Of a stretch of DNA of 46,496 bases, positions 6,996 to 14,837 are shown piece by piece. This DNA comes from Streptomyces rishiriensis (GTDB taxonomy: Bacteria; Actinomycetota; Actinomycetes; Streptomycetales; Streptomycetaceae). Each line of letters opens with the position of its first letter. Positions within the stretch are counted from its first letter, which is position 1. The notes under the pieces were generated by a model. It was not told the DNA's origin, made no database searches, and saw only the letters and a list, made by a program, of their open reading frames with translations. The position numbers and the translations under genes are program-made. The DNA lies in contig NZ_BEWA01000032.1 in the NCBI RefSeq assembly GCF_003112535.1, positions 1-46,496 on the forward strand, written 5' to 3'.

Positions 6996-8378
6996 GTGGG
7001 GAACGTCGACGGGTCACCGGTTCGCCGGCCTTCGGGCCGGCCCGTCCCACCGTATGACGAACATCCCGCCGCCGAACGGCCGCACTCCGCGCACGGGCCG
7101 AGCCCGCGGACCGGTCCGCCCGCTCGGGCACAGCGCGACCTCAGGATCCTGTGGTGGGTCAACGCCGTCGACGGGCTCGGCAGTCAGGCCTCCGGGCTCG
7201 TCCTGCCGTTGCTGCTTCTGGAACTGGGCCACAGTCCGGGGACCGCTGGTTCGCTGGCCAGTGCGGCCGCGTTGAGCGGAGTCGTCCTCGGGCCGCTCGT
7301 GTCGGTACCGGCGGACCGGGGACGGCGACGGCTCCTGATGACGGGGGCGGCGGCGCTGGCGGCCCTGTGCACGGGGGTGCTGGCTCTGACCTGTCTGGGG
7401 CGGCCCGCGTTATGGGTCGTGATGGGGCTGGCGCTGGCCGAGCGGCTGTGCGCGGTGGCCTACGAGGCCGCGTCGCGCGGAGCCCTCGTCCACCTGGCCG
7501 CCACCGACGAACTGCCCCGGGCAGCCGCCGGGCTGCAGGTGGGCGACCAGATCTCGCTCGTCGTGGGGCCGATGCTCGGCGGGGCCCTCTTCCAGCTCTC
7601 CCGGCCCCTGCCCTTCCTTGCCGACGCCGTCTCCTATGCGGTGGCCGCTCTCGGCGTACGCTCCCTTCGCACGCCCATCGACTCACCTGCCTGCGCGCAG
7701 GACACACCGGCCGGCTGCGACACCCGCCGGCGCGAGCCGTGGAGCGCGCGGCTCGACGCCGTGAGCGCGGGCGTGGTCACGGTGGCCCGGTCCCCGGTCC
7801 TGCGCCTCGTCCTGGTCTGGACGTCGACCGCCGGGGGCACGCTGACGCTGCTCTTCTACACCGCGCTCTTCCGACTGGGCCCCGACGGCCGCGGCACCGC
7901 GGCCGGCGGAGTGCTCGCCGCCGCCGGAGCGGCCGGGCTTCTGGGGGCGCTGGTCGCGGCCCCCGCGGTACGTCGGCTCGGTGCGACGCGGCTGCTGACC
8001 CTGGCCGCCTGGCTGCTGCCCGTGCCGTGCGGCTCACTGGTGTGGACCGACGGTGCGGTCGGCTGGGGAGTGGCGTTCGCCGGACTGTCCCTGCTCGTGC
8101 CGCTGATCACCGTGGTCCTGTCCAGTGTCGCCGTCGCGTGCACACCGGTGACCTTGCAGTCACGGACCGCAGGTGTGCTCGGCTCGGTCTCCGCGCTGGC
8201 CGCGGCCGGTGCGCCGGCGCTCGCCGCGCTCATGGTGACCGTGTGGACTCTCCGCGCGCCCGTGGTGCTGTGCACCGTGCTGTTCGCTGCGCTGGCCGTG
8301 TACACGCAGGTGAGGGCCCCCGGCGTGCTGCGCGCGGGAGCCGCGTCCGCCGCCGGAACGGGAGACGGCCATGGGTGA
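6996..8378 (+). CDS. MFS exporter of the RiPP locus
   Basis: 460 residues from GTG 6996, the only plausible in-frame start. A hydrophilic N-terminus of about 48 residues precedes roughly 12 hydrophobic helices. The first helix (RILWWVNAVDGLGSQASGLVLP) and the loop VSVPADRGRRRLLMTG (motif A region of the major facilitator superfamily) resemble drug or siderophore exporters of the EntS type. The gene overlaps the following peptidase gene by 8 nt, so the two are coupled. Codon 139 (7410-7412) is TTA, the rare leucine codon read by the bldA tRNA in Streptomyces; translation of the exporter may therefore be tied to development. Likely role: export of the mature peptide or self-protection. Confidence 0.85.
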   Translation: MGNVDGSPVRRPSGRPVPPYDEHPAAERPHSAHGPSPRTGPPARAQRDLRILWWVNAVDGLGSQASGLVLPLLLLELGHSPGTAGSLASAAALSGVVLGPLVSVPADRGRRRLLMTGAAALAALCTGVLALTCLGRPALWVVMGLALAERLCAVAYEAASRGALVHLAATDELPRAAAGLQVGDQISLVVGPMLGGALFQLSRPLPFLADAVSYAVAALGVRSLRTPIDSPACAQDTPAGCDTRRREPWSARLDAVSAGVVTVARSPVLRLVLVWTSTAGGTLTLLFYTALFRLGPDGRGTAAGGVLAAAGAAGLLGALVAAPAVRRLGATRLLTLAAWLLPVPCGSLVWTDGAVGWGVAFAGLSLLVPLITVVLSSVAVACTPVTLQSRTAGVLGSVSALAAAGAPALAALMVTVWTLRAPVVLCTVLFAALAVYTQVRAPGVLRAGAASAAGTGDGHG

Positions 8379-10284
8379 CGCCTTCAGGGTCTTCCTCGCC
8401 GCCCTGCCGGAAGTGTGCCCCCGCGACGCCCGGCGCATGGCGCTGGCTGCTGACGCGGACGGCCGCTGTGAGGTCTTCACGTGGGACGCCGCCACCCGCA
8501 GCGCCCGGCAGGTCACCGACCGCCCCGAGGGCACAGTGCATCACGCCGTCGACGCCGACGCGTACGTGTGGTGGTTCGACGAGGACGCCGAGGGCCGAGG
8601 GCACTGGTGGTTCCAGCCGTTCGACGGCGGCTGCCGGCTGCCCGGGCTACCGGGGGCGCCGACCGGGGCGGCGCGCGGTCTCGCGGTGACGGCCGACGGG
8701 ACGGTCGCCGCGGCGGTCGCGCCCCGGGACGGGGGCACGAGTCTGCTGGTGGGACGGCGTGGGCGGGCCCCTCGTGAGGTCTATCGCACGGCCGTGCAGG
8801 CCCGGCTGGGCGGCTTCACGCCGGAAGGCGACCTCGTGGCCCTCGCGACGGTGTCCGACGGCGAGGCGACCGTCATCGTCATGACCCCTTCGGGCCGGGT
8901 CGTCGCCACCCTCCCCCACCTTGACGGCCCCGACCGCCGGAACGAACCCGACGGCCCGGACGGCCCGGACGGCAGATTCTGGTGCCGGGGCTTCTCGCCG
9001 CGGCCGGGCCGCTCCGAACTGCTGCTGGTGCACGAGCTGGAGGACGGCTACCAGTTGGCGACCTGGACGGCGCGCCGGGGTCTGGTCACTCACTCCTGGT
9101 GCCGTTTCGACACGGAGATCACCGCATGCTGGTACCCCGACACCGACGAGGTGCTGGTGCGCCAGGAGCGCCATGGCCGGTCGCTGCTGCACCGGGTGTC
9201 CTTGCACGACCGCACCCGCCGCGTCGTCCCCACCCCCGCGGGCAGCCTCCTCGACGCGGCCCCGCGGCCCGGCGGAGGGCTGCACTACCTGTGGACCGAC
9301 ACCGCCCACCCGCCCGTCCTGCGCACGACCGACGACGTCGCGCTGCCGGCGCCCGGCCCCCTGCCACGCGTACCCGGGCGTCACACGGAACTGTGGACCC
9401 CGACGCCCCACGGCTCCCTCCACACCTTGCTCAGCCTGCCGGGCACGGACGACGGCCGGCTCGGCGACGTGACGTCCAGATCCGCGACCGGCACCCGAAG
9501 CGGCGGCGAAGGGACCGGATTCCGCGCCGCCGCCGTTCCGCCGCCGACCGTGTTCCTGGTGCACGGCGGACCCGCGGACCACGACCGGGACGCCTACGAC
9601 GCCACCGTGCACTCGCTGGTGGCCTCCGGATACGCCGTGGCGCGGGTCAACTACCGTGGCTCGACCGGCTACGGTCCGCGCTGGCGGCGGGCGTTCGGGA
9701 CGGACGTCGGCCATGCGCAGGTGGACGACCTGGCCGCCGTGCGCGCCGATCTCGTCCGCCGCGGACTCGCCGACGACCGCGCGACCGCCCTGTGGGGGGT
9801 GTCCTGGGGGGCGTATCTGGTGCTCCTCGCGCTCGGTACCCGTCCGCGGACATGGCAGGCCGGCATCGCGGTGAAGCCCGTCGCCGACTGGGTGGCCGCG
9901 CACCGGACGACCACGCCGGCGCTGCGCGCGCTGGACGTCCGCTGGTTCGGCGGCACGCCGGAAGAAGCACCGGAACGTTACGCCCGCAGCTCCCCGCTCA
10001 CCTACGCGGCGAAGGTGAGGGCGCCTCTGCTCCTGGTCGGCGCGGAGAGGGACGTCAAGTGCCCGCCCGAGCAGATCCGCAACTACACCGCCGCGCTGAC
10101 CGCCGCGGGCGTGGCCCACGAGCAGATGTGGCTCGACACCGGACACGACGGCTACGACGGCGCGGCTCACGTCGCCGTCCTGCGCCGCTCCCTGACCTTC
10201 CTGCACACGTGCCTGCCCGCACCGGCGGCAGACACCCCTTCACGTCCCCCGGCGCAACTGCCGGGAGGACCCCGGCCCCGCTGA
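8371..10284 (+). CDS. S9 family (prolyl oligopeptidase-like) serine peptidase
   Basis: 637 residues; ATG 8371 overlaps the exporter stop. An N-terminal beta-propeller (about residues 1-370) is followed by an alpha/beta hydrolase domain (about 385-625). Visible features are the oxyanion region FLVHGGPADHDRD, the NYRGSTGYGPRW segment, the nucleophile in GVSWGAYL (Ser478), the acid in GAERDVKCP (Asp561) and the base in TGHDGYD (His592). There is no signal peptide, so it acts in the cytoplasm. S9 enzymes of this kind typically cut short peptides, often after proline. The next gene encodes a 40-residue peptide with prolines at 10, 20 and 29, so leader/follower removal is the obvious role; it could alternatively be an aminopeptidase that degrades the peptide. 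Confidence 0.88.
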   Translation: MGDAFRVFLAALPEVCPRDARRMALAADADGRCEVFTWDAATRSARQVTDRPEGTVHHAVDADAYVWWFDEDAEGRGHWWFQPFDGGCRLPGLPGAPTGAARGLAVTADGTVAAAVAPRDGGTSLLVGRRGRAPREVYRTAVQARLGGFTPEGDLVALATVSDGEATVIVMTPSGRVVATLPHLDGPDRRNEPDGPDGPDGRFWCRGFSPRPGRSELLLVHELEDGYQLATWTARRGLVTHSWCRFDTEITACWYPDTDEVLVRQERHGRSLLHRVSLHDRTRRVVPTPAGSLLDAAPRPGGGLHYLWTDTAHPPVLRTTDDVALPAPGPLPRVPGRHTELWTPTPHGSLHTLLSLPGTDDGRLGDVTSRSATGTRSGGEGTGFRAAAVPPPTVFLVHGGPADHDRDAYDATVHSLVASGYAVARVNYRGSTGYGPRWRRAFGTDVGHAQVDDLAAVRADLVRRGLADDRATALWGVSWGAYLVLLALGTRPRTWQAGIAVKPVADWVAAHRTTTPALRALDVRWFGGTPEEAPERYARSSPLTYAAKVRAPLLLVGAERDVKCPPEQIRNYTAALTAAGVAHEQMWLDTGHDGYDGAAHVAVLRRSLTFLHTCLPAPAADTPSRPPAQLPGGPRPR

Positions 10285-10361
10285 TGGACACAGCGGGACC
10301 GGGTCGTGCACAGCACCACCCGCCCGAGGAACACGCCATGCACCCCAGAAGGAGGACGACC

Positions 10362-10484
10362 ATGCAGAAGGACATCATCCACAACGACCCGCTCGCGGGC
10401 GACGAGGAGAATCGGAAGCCGAAAGTCGGCATCACCATCACCATCCCGATCCGCAACGCCGACGAGAGCGACGACGAGGAGTGA
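10362..10484 (+). CDS. candidate RiPP precursor peptide
   Basis: 40 residues, preceded by AAGGAGG ending 6 nt before ATG 10362, the strongest ribosome site in the locus. An in-frame ATG at 10338 would add eight residues but would bury that site in coding sequence, so I reject it. The peptide has a charged N-terminal part (MQKDIIHNDPLAGDEE), a central aliphatic stretch KVGITITIPIR (residues 21-31) and a strongly acidic tail (ADESDDEE). It has no cysteine, which rules out thioether RiPP classes (lanthipeptide, sactipeptide). It sits between a peptidase gene and a cobalamin-type radical SAM gene. I know no named family with this sequence; the precursor role is inferred from size, context and organisation. 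Confidence 0.75.
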   Translation: MQKDIIHNDPLAGDEENRKPKVGITITIPIRNADESDDEE

Positions 10485-10490
10485 CCCACG

Positions 10491-10527
10491 GCCCGGCCGG
10501 CCCCTGTCCGACAGGGGCCGGCCGGGC
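10491..10527 (+). terminator. intercistronic hairpin after the precursor gene
   Basis: A perfect 17-bp stem, GCCCGGCCGGCCCCTGT (10491-10507) with ACAGGGGCCGGCCGGGC (10511-10527), and a 3-nt loop CCG. It starts 7 nt after the precursor stop and lies 68 nt before the radical SAM start. It could act as a partial terminator or a 3' mRNA stabiliser that makes precursor mRNA exceed enzyme mRNA, a common arrangement in RiPP operons. Confidence 0.75.
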
Positions 10528-10595
10528 TCCCCCGCGTGTTCCGCGCATCCCGCGCTTCCCGTCCCGCCAGCCGCTCGCGCTCCGAGGAGCCCACC

Positions 10596-12560
10596 GTGCG
10601 CGTTCTTCTCGTCAACATGCCCTGGTCCCCGATGGACCTGCCCTCACTGGCGCTCGGCATCCTGAAACGAAGCGTCGACGAACACGTCCAGGACGCCACG
10701 TGCGAGGTGCTGCACGCCAATCTGGAGTTCACCGACTGGATCACCGGCCGGACCGAGTTCACGGCCGAGGACTACGACTACTACGCCCTGTCCTCCTACT
10801 TCCTCGGCTGCGGGGACTGGGTGTTCTCCTCGGCCCTCTACGACGACCCGGCGTGGAGGGAGACGGAGTTCGTCGACGCGATGACGCCCAAACTGCGCCG
10901 GTCCCGGATGCGCATGACCCGGGAACTGCACCGCGTCGTACCGGAGTTCGTCGCCGAGGTGGCCCGGCGCGTCGTGGATCTCGAGCCCGACGTGGTCGGA
11001 TTCACCTCCACCTTCCAGCAGAACACGGCCGCCTTGGCGGCGGCCCGGCAGATCAAGCGCCTGGCCCCGCACGTCGTGACCGTCATGGGCGGAGCCAACT
11101 GCGACGCCGAGCAGGGCGCCGCCGTCCACCGCAACTTCCCCTTCGTGGACTACGTGGTCCGCGGCGAGGGCGAGGACGCCTTCCCGCGCCTGCTGAACGC
11201 GTTGCGCGACGGCGACCGGGCCGCCGCCGCCTCGATCCCGGGGCTGTGTCACCGCACGCCCGAGTCGGCGCACACCGCCAACCCCATGCCCAGCGGGCCG
11301 CTGCCGCCCGCGGCGATCCTGCCTCCCGACTACAGCGGCTACTTCGAACGTCTCGCCGCATCCGTGGCCCGCAACTGGGTGGAGCCGAAACTGGTCGTCG
11401 AGGGCGCACGCGGCTGCTGGTGGGGAGAGAAGCACCACTGCACCTTCTGCGGCCTGAACGGCTCCTTCATGCAGTTCCGCAGCAAGAGCCCGGACACGTT
11501 CTACCAGGAGATCATGGACTTGGCGGAACGTCACCGCGTGCTCGACATGTACGTGGTCGACAACATCCTGGACATGCGCTACCTGTCCACCGTCCTGCCC
11601 CGCATCATCGACAGCGGCTACGACCTGCGCATGCACATCGAGATCAAGGCCAACATGCGGCGCCCCCAGCTGCAGGTCCTGGCGGACGCCGGCCTCATCT
11701 ACGTCCAGCCGGGCATCGAGAGCCTCAACAGCCGTGTCCTCGATCTCATGGACAAGGGAGTCAGCGGCTGCCAGAACGTGCGCATGCTGCGCGACGCGGC
11801 GGAGACCGGGCTGTCGGTGTCATGGAACTACCTGCACGGCTTTCCCGGTGAGACCGCGGACGACTACGAACCCGTCATCCGTCAGCTCCCCGCCCTGGAG
11901 CACCTCAACCCGCCGGTCGACCTGTCCGCGCGTATCGCCATCGAACGTTTCAGTCCGTACTTCAACCGTCCCGAACTGGGCTTCACCGGGCTGCGGCCCG
12001 AGAAGCACTACCTGTTCACGTACGACCTGCCCGAGAGTGAACTGCACGACCTGGCCTATGTCTTCCAGGCGCCGGAGCGCGGTATCACCGAGCCCACGGT
12101 CACCCTCCTGAACGACGGCATCGCCGCATGGAAGAAGCACCACGCCGACGCCCGCCTCACCCACACCGACCTGGGTGAGCGGATCGTGCTGGTCAGCAGA
12201 CGGCCGTCCTTCGCGTGGCGGACCATGCAGCTCACCGACCCGCTGGAGATCGCGCTCTTCCGGCTCCTGGACCAACCGCACACCGTCGTGGCACTGCACC
12301 GCAAGCTGACCGCGGCTGCCGACTCCCCCGGCGGGACGGCGTGCACACCGCACGAGGTCGAGGCCCTTCTCAAGGAGTGGGTCACGCACGGCATCGTGTT
12401 CACGGACGCGGGCCAGTACGTGCACATCGCCCCCGCCGGCGTGAACCAGGACCTGCTGCGTCTGGACTACATGCGCCATGCCCACACCCGCGGCGAGACC
12501 GCGGCCGCGGTGGAGGCGGACGCCGACGCGGCGGCCGAGCCCGCGCCCGCCTCGTCCTGA
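10596..12560 (+). CDS. RiPP maturation radical SAM C-methyltransferase (B12-binding)
   Basis: 654 residues from GTG 10596, preceded by GAGGAG. An N-terminal cobalamin-binding-like Rossmann region (about residues 1-190) starts MRVLLVNMPWSPMDLPSLALG and includes DVVGFTSTF and VTVMGGANCD. The radical SAM domain has its cluster cysteines in GARGCWWGEKHHCTFCGLNG (Cys274, Cys282, Cys285), a CX7CX2C spacing unlike the canonical CX3CX2C. This W-W-G-x-K-x-H-C-x-F-C-G-L-N-G signature is typical of the family annotated as RiPP maturation radical SAM protein 1 / C-methyltransferase (TIGR03975). YVQPGIESLNSRVLDLM and WNYLHGFPGE follow. The C-terminal part (about 520-630) resembles a small winged-helix region that could bind the leader. 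The tail is Ala/Glu-rich. Expected reaction: transfer of methyl groups from methylcobalamin/SAM to unactivated carbons of the precursor. Confidence 0.88.
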   Translation: MRVLLVNMPWSPMDLPSLALGILKRSVDEHVQDATCEVLHANLEFTDWITGRTEFTAEDYDYYALSSYFLGCGDWVFSSALYDDPAWRETEFVDAMTPKLRRSRMRMTRELHRVVPEFVAEVARRVVDLEPDVVGFTSTFQQNTAALAAARQIKRLAPHVVTVMGGANCDAEQGAAVHRNFPFVDYVVRGEGEDAFPRLLNALRDGDRAAAASIPGLCHRTPESAHTANPMPSGPLPPAAILPPDYSGYFERLAASVARNWVEPKLVVEGARGCWWGEKHHCTFCGLNGSFMQFRSKSPDTFYQEIMDLAERHRVLDMYVVDNILDMRYLSTVLPRIIDSGYDLRMHIEIKANMRRPQLQVLADAGLIYVQPGIESLNSRVLDLMDKGVSGCQNVRMLRDAAETGLSVSWNYLHGFPGETADDYEPVIRQLPALEHLNPPVDLSARIAIERFSPYFNRPELGFTGLRPEKHYLFTYDLPESELHDLAYVFQAPERGITEPTVTLLNDGIAAWKKHHADARLTHTDLGERIVLVSRRPSFAWRTMQLTDPLEIALFRLLDQPHTVVALHRKLTAAADSPGGTACTPHEVEALLKEWVTHGIVFTDAGQYVHIAPAGVNQDLLRLDYMRHAHTRGETAAAVEADADAAAEPAPASS

Positions 12561-12576
12561 GCACCGGCCTTCCCCG

Positions 12577-12612
12577 TCCGCCCTACCGCCCTCCGCCCTC
12601 CGCCCTCCGCCC
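12577..12612. repeat. heptamer tandem repeat CCGCCCT x5
   Basis: Five copies of CCGCCCT (one extra A after the first copy) fill the gap between the radical SAM gene and the DUF5825-like gene. It is a simple repeat that can vary by slippage and so change cistron spacing. Confidence 0.8.
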
Positions 12613-12659
12613 TGCGACCGTCCGCCGCCCGGCTCGCCGACCTCGACGAAGGACCGCAC

Positions 12660-13319
12660 ATGACAGCCACCGCACCGAACGTCACCGTCAGAGCCTGGCG
12701 CGACCTCGACCCACAGGCCCGTGACCTGCCGGGCATGTCGCTGGGAACCTTCCCGGTGACTCACCAGATCCAGCAGGTCGATCGTCTGTGGGACCTGGGT
12801 GTGCGCCACGCCGAACTGGACACCACCGTCGACCTGTCCAGCGACGATCCCGCGACCCATCGCCGGGCCGTCGACCGGCTGTGTCTCGTGCGTGACCTCA
12901 CCGCACGCGCCGTCTCCGTCGACTGGGACCTTCGCCTGTCCCCGCAGGAGTCCGCCCAGCAGTGGAAGGTGCTGTCCCACCTCCAGCCGCCGCGCACCGT
13001 CACCGGCCTCGACGACGCCGAGGGGGCACTCCACGCATGGCGGACCCGGCACTACCTGTGCAAACTGGTCTGGCGGCGGGGGCCGGGATTCGTCCAGATC
13101 CGGGACCGCCGTTGGGGAGAACTGCGCCGCTTCACCGCCGAGGAGCCCCGCTACCACGAAGCAATCGCCCTACTCGCCCCGGGAGCCCACCACACCGCCG
13201 TGCCTGCCGACATCGTCGAGGAGTTCATCGCCGAGCACCTGGTCCTGCGCGTCGGCGACCTGGCCTGGTGGCTGCCCTACCGGGTCTCCCGCTGGCTCCA
13301 GGAAGCCATGACCGTGTAA
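12660..13319 (+). CDS. DUF5825-like RiPP-associated protein
   Basis: 219 residues, ATG 12660. The sequence has no enzyme motif that I recognise. It is rich in Trp and charged residues, with a central LVWRRGPGFVQIRDRR and a C-terminal LRVGDLAWWLPYRVSRWLQEA segment. Its features and its position directly behind a TIGR03975-type radical SAM gene match the DUF5825 family, which accompanies these methyltransferases in actinobacteria. No signal peptide or membrane helix. Possible roles are peptide recognition, a scaffold for the radical SAM enzyme, or a second modification; nothing in the sequence decides between them. Confidence 0.7.
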   Translation: MTATAPNVTVRAWRDLDPQARDLPGMSLGTFPVTHQIQQVDRLWDLGVRHAELDTTVDLSSDDPATHRRAVDRLCLVRDLTARAVSVDWDLRLSPQESAQQWKVLSHLQPPRTVTGLDDAEGALHAWRTRHYLCKLVWRRGPGFVQIRDRRWGELRRFTAEEPRYHEAIALLAPGAHHTAVPADIVEEFIAEHLVLRVGDLAWWLPYRVSRWLQEAMTV

Positions 13320-13418
13320 GCCGCCGACATCGGCGCACGACGCTCTCCCGGGATCAGCCGGCGAACACGTGCTGCCGCCCAAGCATGTGCCGCCCGGCGA
13401 AGCGTGGGCCGAAGTCGG

Positions 13419-14156
13419 CTACAGGATCTGAGCGGTGCCGGCCGACGAAAGCCAACTGGGGAATTCCTGTAGAAGTTGGTCGTAAAGGAGATCGTCGCCC
13501 ACCGTGCGCGGATCGCGGCCCGCGTGGAAGAAGCCCGCGTTGTCGACGATGCGATGCCTGGGCACAGCCAGGTCGTCGAGGCGGCGGAGAAAGGCGAACT
13601 CGTTGTCGTCCGGGTCGCCGAAGCCGACGAACTGCCAGAACAGCGGCAGGCGAGCAGCCTTGCACAGGTACCGTTCGGCGGCGAACTTGCTGGTGGGGCC
13701 ACCATCGGTCTGGAAGATCACGAGGGCCGGGGTGTCACTGCCGGAAGCCAGGTAGTGGTCGATGACCTCGTCCATGGCCCAGTGATAGTTCGTCCGCCCC
13801 ATGTGACCGAGGTTCTCGTGCAGCTTGTTGATTCGACCGTCATGGCGCCCGATTCGCAGGTCCGTGGAGCCGTCGACGTCGGTGGAGAAGAACACCACCG
13901 GCACCGTGCCGTCGTCGTCGAGATGAGCGGCCAGCGAGAGGACCTGCTCAGCGAAATGCTGCATGGTGCCGTCCTTGTAGTAAGGCCGCATCGAACCAGA
14001 ACGATCCAGCACCAGATAGACAGCGGCGCGCACTCCCTCAAGACCGTGCGCGCGTACGCTGGACCCAGCCGTCTTGTACAGGCTCACCAAATCCGGGGCC
14101 TGCGCCTGCATCTTGGACAGACTGATCGCCGCAGCCTCGTTGCGAGCTCTACCCAT
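13419..14156 (-). CDS. VWA-domain protein (Ter-associated type)
   Basis: 245 residues from ATG 14156, preceded by GGGGAG. A von Willebrand factor A domain covers about residues 40-220 and has an intact metal-ion site: LDRSGSMRPYYKDG, a conserved Thr in GRTNYHW, and IFQTDGGPTS. This form, with FWQFVGFGD and LDDLAVPRHRIVDNAGFF, is typical of VWA proteins found with TerD-type tellurite/stress gene clusters in Streptomyces. It probably assembles metal-dependent protein complexes in the cytoplasm. No ter gene is seen beside it; a degraded reading frame lies immediately upstream. Confidence 0.85.
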   Translation of the reverse strand: MGRARNEAAAISLSKMQAQAPDLVSLYKTAGSSVRAHGLEGVRAAVYLVLDRSGSMRPYYKDGTMQHFAEQVLSLAAHLDDDGTVPVVFFSTDVDGSTDLRIGRHDGRINKLHENLGHMGRTNYHWAMDEVIDHYLASGSDTPALVIFQTDGGPTSKFAAERYLCKAARLPLFWQFVGFGDPDDNEFAFLRRLDDLAVPRHRIVDNAGFFHAGRDPRTVGDDLLYDQLLQEFPSWLSSAGTAQIL

Positions 14157-14185
14157 GGTCACCACTCCCCTGTCAGGTATCACCC

Positions 14186-14370
14186 TCATCCTGCCGGTTG
14201 GTCGGTCTCCTCGGTGTCGAGCTGGTGGTCCGCCCCGATGTAGCCGACGGGCAGCAGCTCGGAGACGGCGCGGTGCGGACGCGGTCCCCTTCGCCGACGA
14301 TGACCTTGAGGGCGGGAAAATAGTCGAGAAGGACGTCCGATGTCGCGGTTTCGCGGGAAAGAGGGAAGGG
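14186..14370 (-). pseudogene. possible frameshifted gene remnant upstream of the VWA gene
   Basis: On the minus strand one frame gives a protein-like segment ATSDVLLDYFPALKVIVGEG followed by DRVRTA. The adjacent frame continues VSELLPVGYIGADHQLDTEE and stops 30 nt before the VWA start. Removing two nucleotides near 14272 (ACC-GCGCC read as ACC-GCC) would join them into one sensible C-terminus. I do not recognise the family. It could be the tail of a lost gene that was once co-transcribed with the VWA gene. Confidence 0.35.
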
Positions 14371-14383
14371 GGAAGGGACAAGC

Positions 14384-14830
14384 ATGGTGAAGCGTGAGGC
14401 CACGGTGGAACCGGAACCGCATGGACACGCGGTCCCCTGGGGCTGGTTCCTGGGGTGGCTCGCGGTGGGGGCATGTGCCGGAGCAGGACTGGCAGCCCTC
14501 CTGTCGGTGGGCGTCGTTCTGCTGCTTCTGGCCGCTGTCGCGGCGGGTCTCCTGCTGTGGCGGAGCCCCAGGAACGCGATCGTCGGACTGTCGGCCGGCC
14601 TGTCCGTTCCGCTCTTCTACATCGCTTACCTGAACCGAAGCGGTCCGGGCAACGTCTGCCGTACGGTCGCCGACGGCCAGACATGCACGGACGAGTACGC
14701 TCCGGTCCCGTTTCTGGCGGGTGGAGTCGTCCTCTTCTGCGCAGGCTTCCTGATCTTCCTCGTGCTCCAGCACAGGAGGGGGATCCCGCTGATCAGCCGC
14801 GGCCGTTCGCGGGACAGGCGGATGGTGTGA
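14384..14830 (+). CDS. four-helix membrane protein of unknown function
   Basis: 148 residues, ATG 14384 with GGAAGGG upstream. Predicted helices lie at about 18-38 (WGWFLGWLAVGACAGAGLAA), 40-58, 64-82 and 108-128 (PVPFLAGGVVLFCAGFLIFL). The loop between helices 3 and 4 has the pair VCRTVADGQTC, two cysteines that may form an extracytoplasmic disulfide. The tail is basic. It resembles small integral membrane proteins common in Streptomyces, with no assigned role. Convergent with the repeat lipoprotein gene, only 7 nt apart. Confidence 0.75.
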   Translation: MVKREATVEPEPHGHAVPWGWFLGWLAVGACAGAGLAALLSVGVVLLLLAAVAAGLLLWRSPRNAIVGLSAGLSVPLFYIAYLNRSGPGNVCRTVADGQTCTDEYAPVPFLAGGVVLFCAGFLIFLVLQHRRGIPLISRGRSRDRRMV

Positions 14831-14837
14831 CCACCGG

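Noticed and set aside
10338..10484. Longer precursor starting at ATG 10338
   Set aside because: It would place the strong AAGGAGG ribosome site inside the coding sequence as Arg-Arg-Arg codons; ATG 10362 has ideal spacing.
6996..13319. Lasso peptide, lanthipeptide or sactipeptide assignment of the RiPP locus
   Set aside because: The precursor has no Cys and only one Ser and two Thr. There is no asparagine-synthetase-like, LanB/LanM or B1/B2 gene, and the radical SAM enzyme lacks SPASM-type C-terminal Cys clusters.
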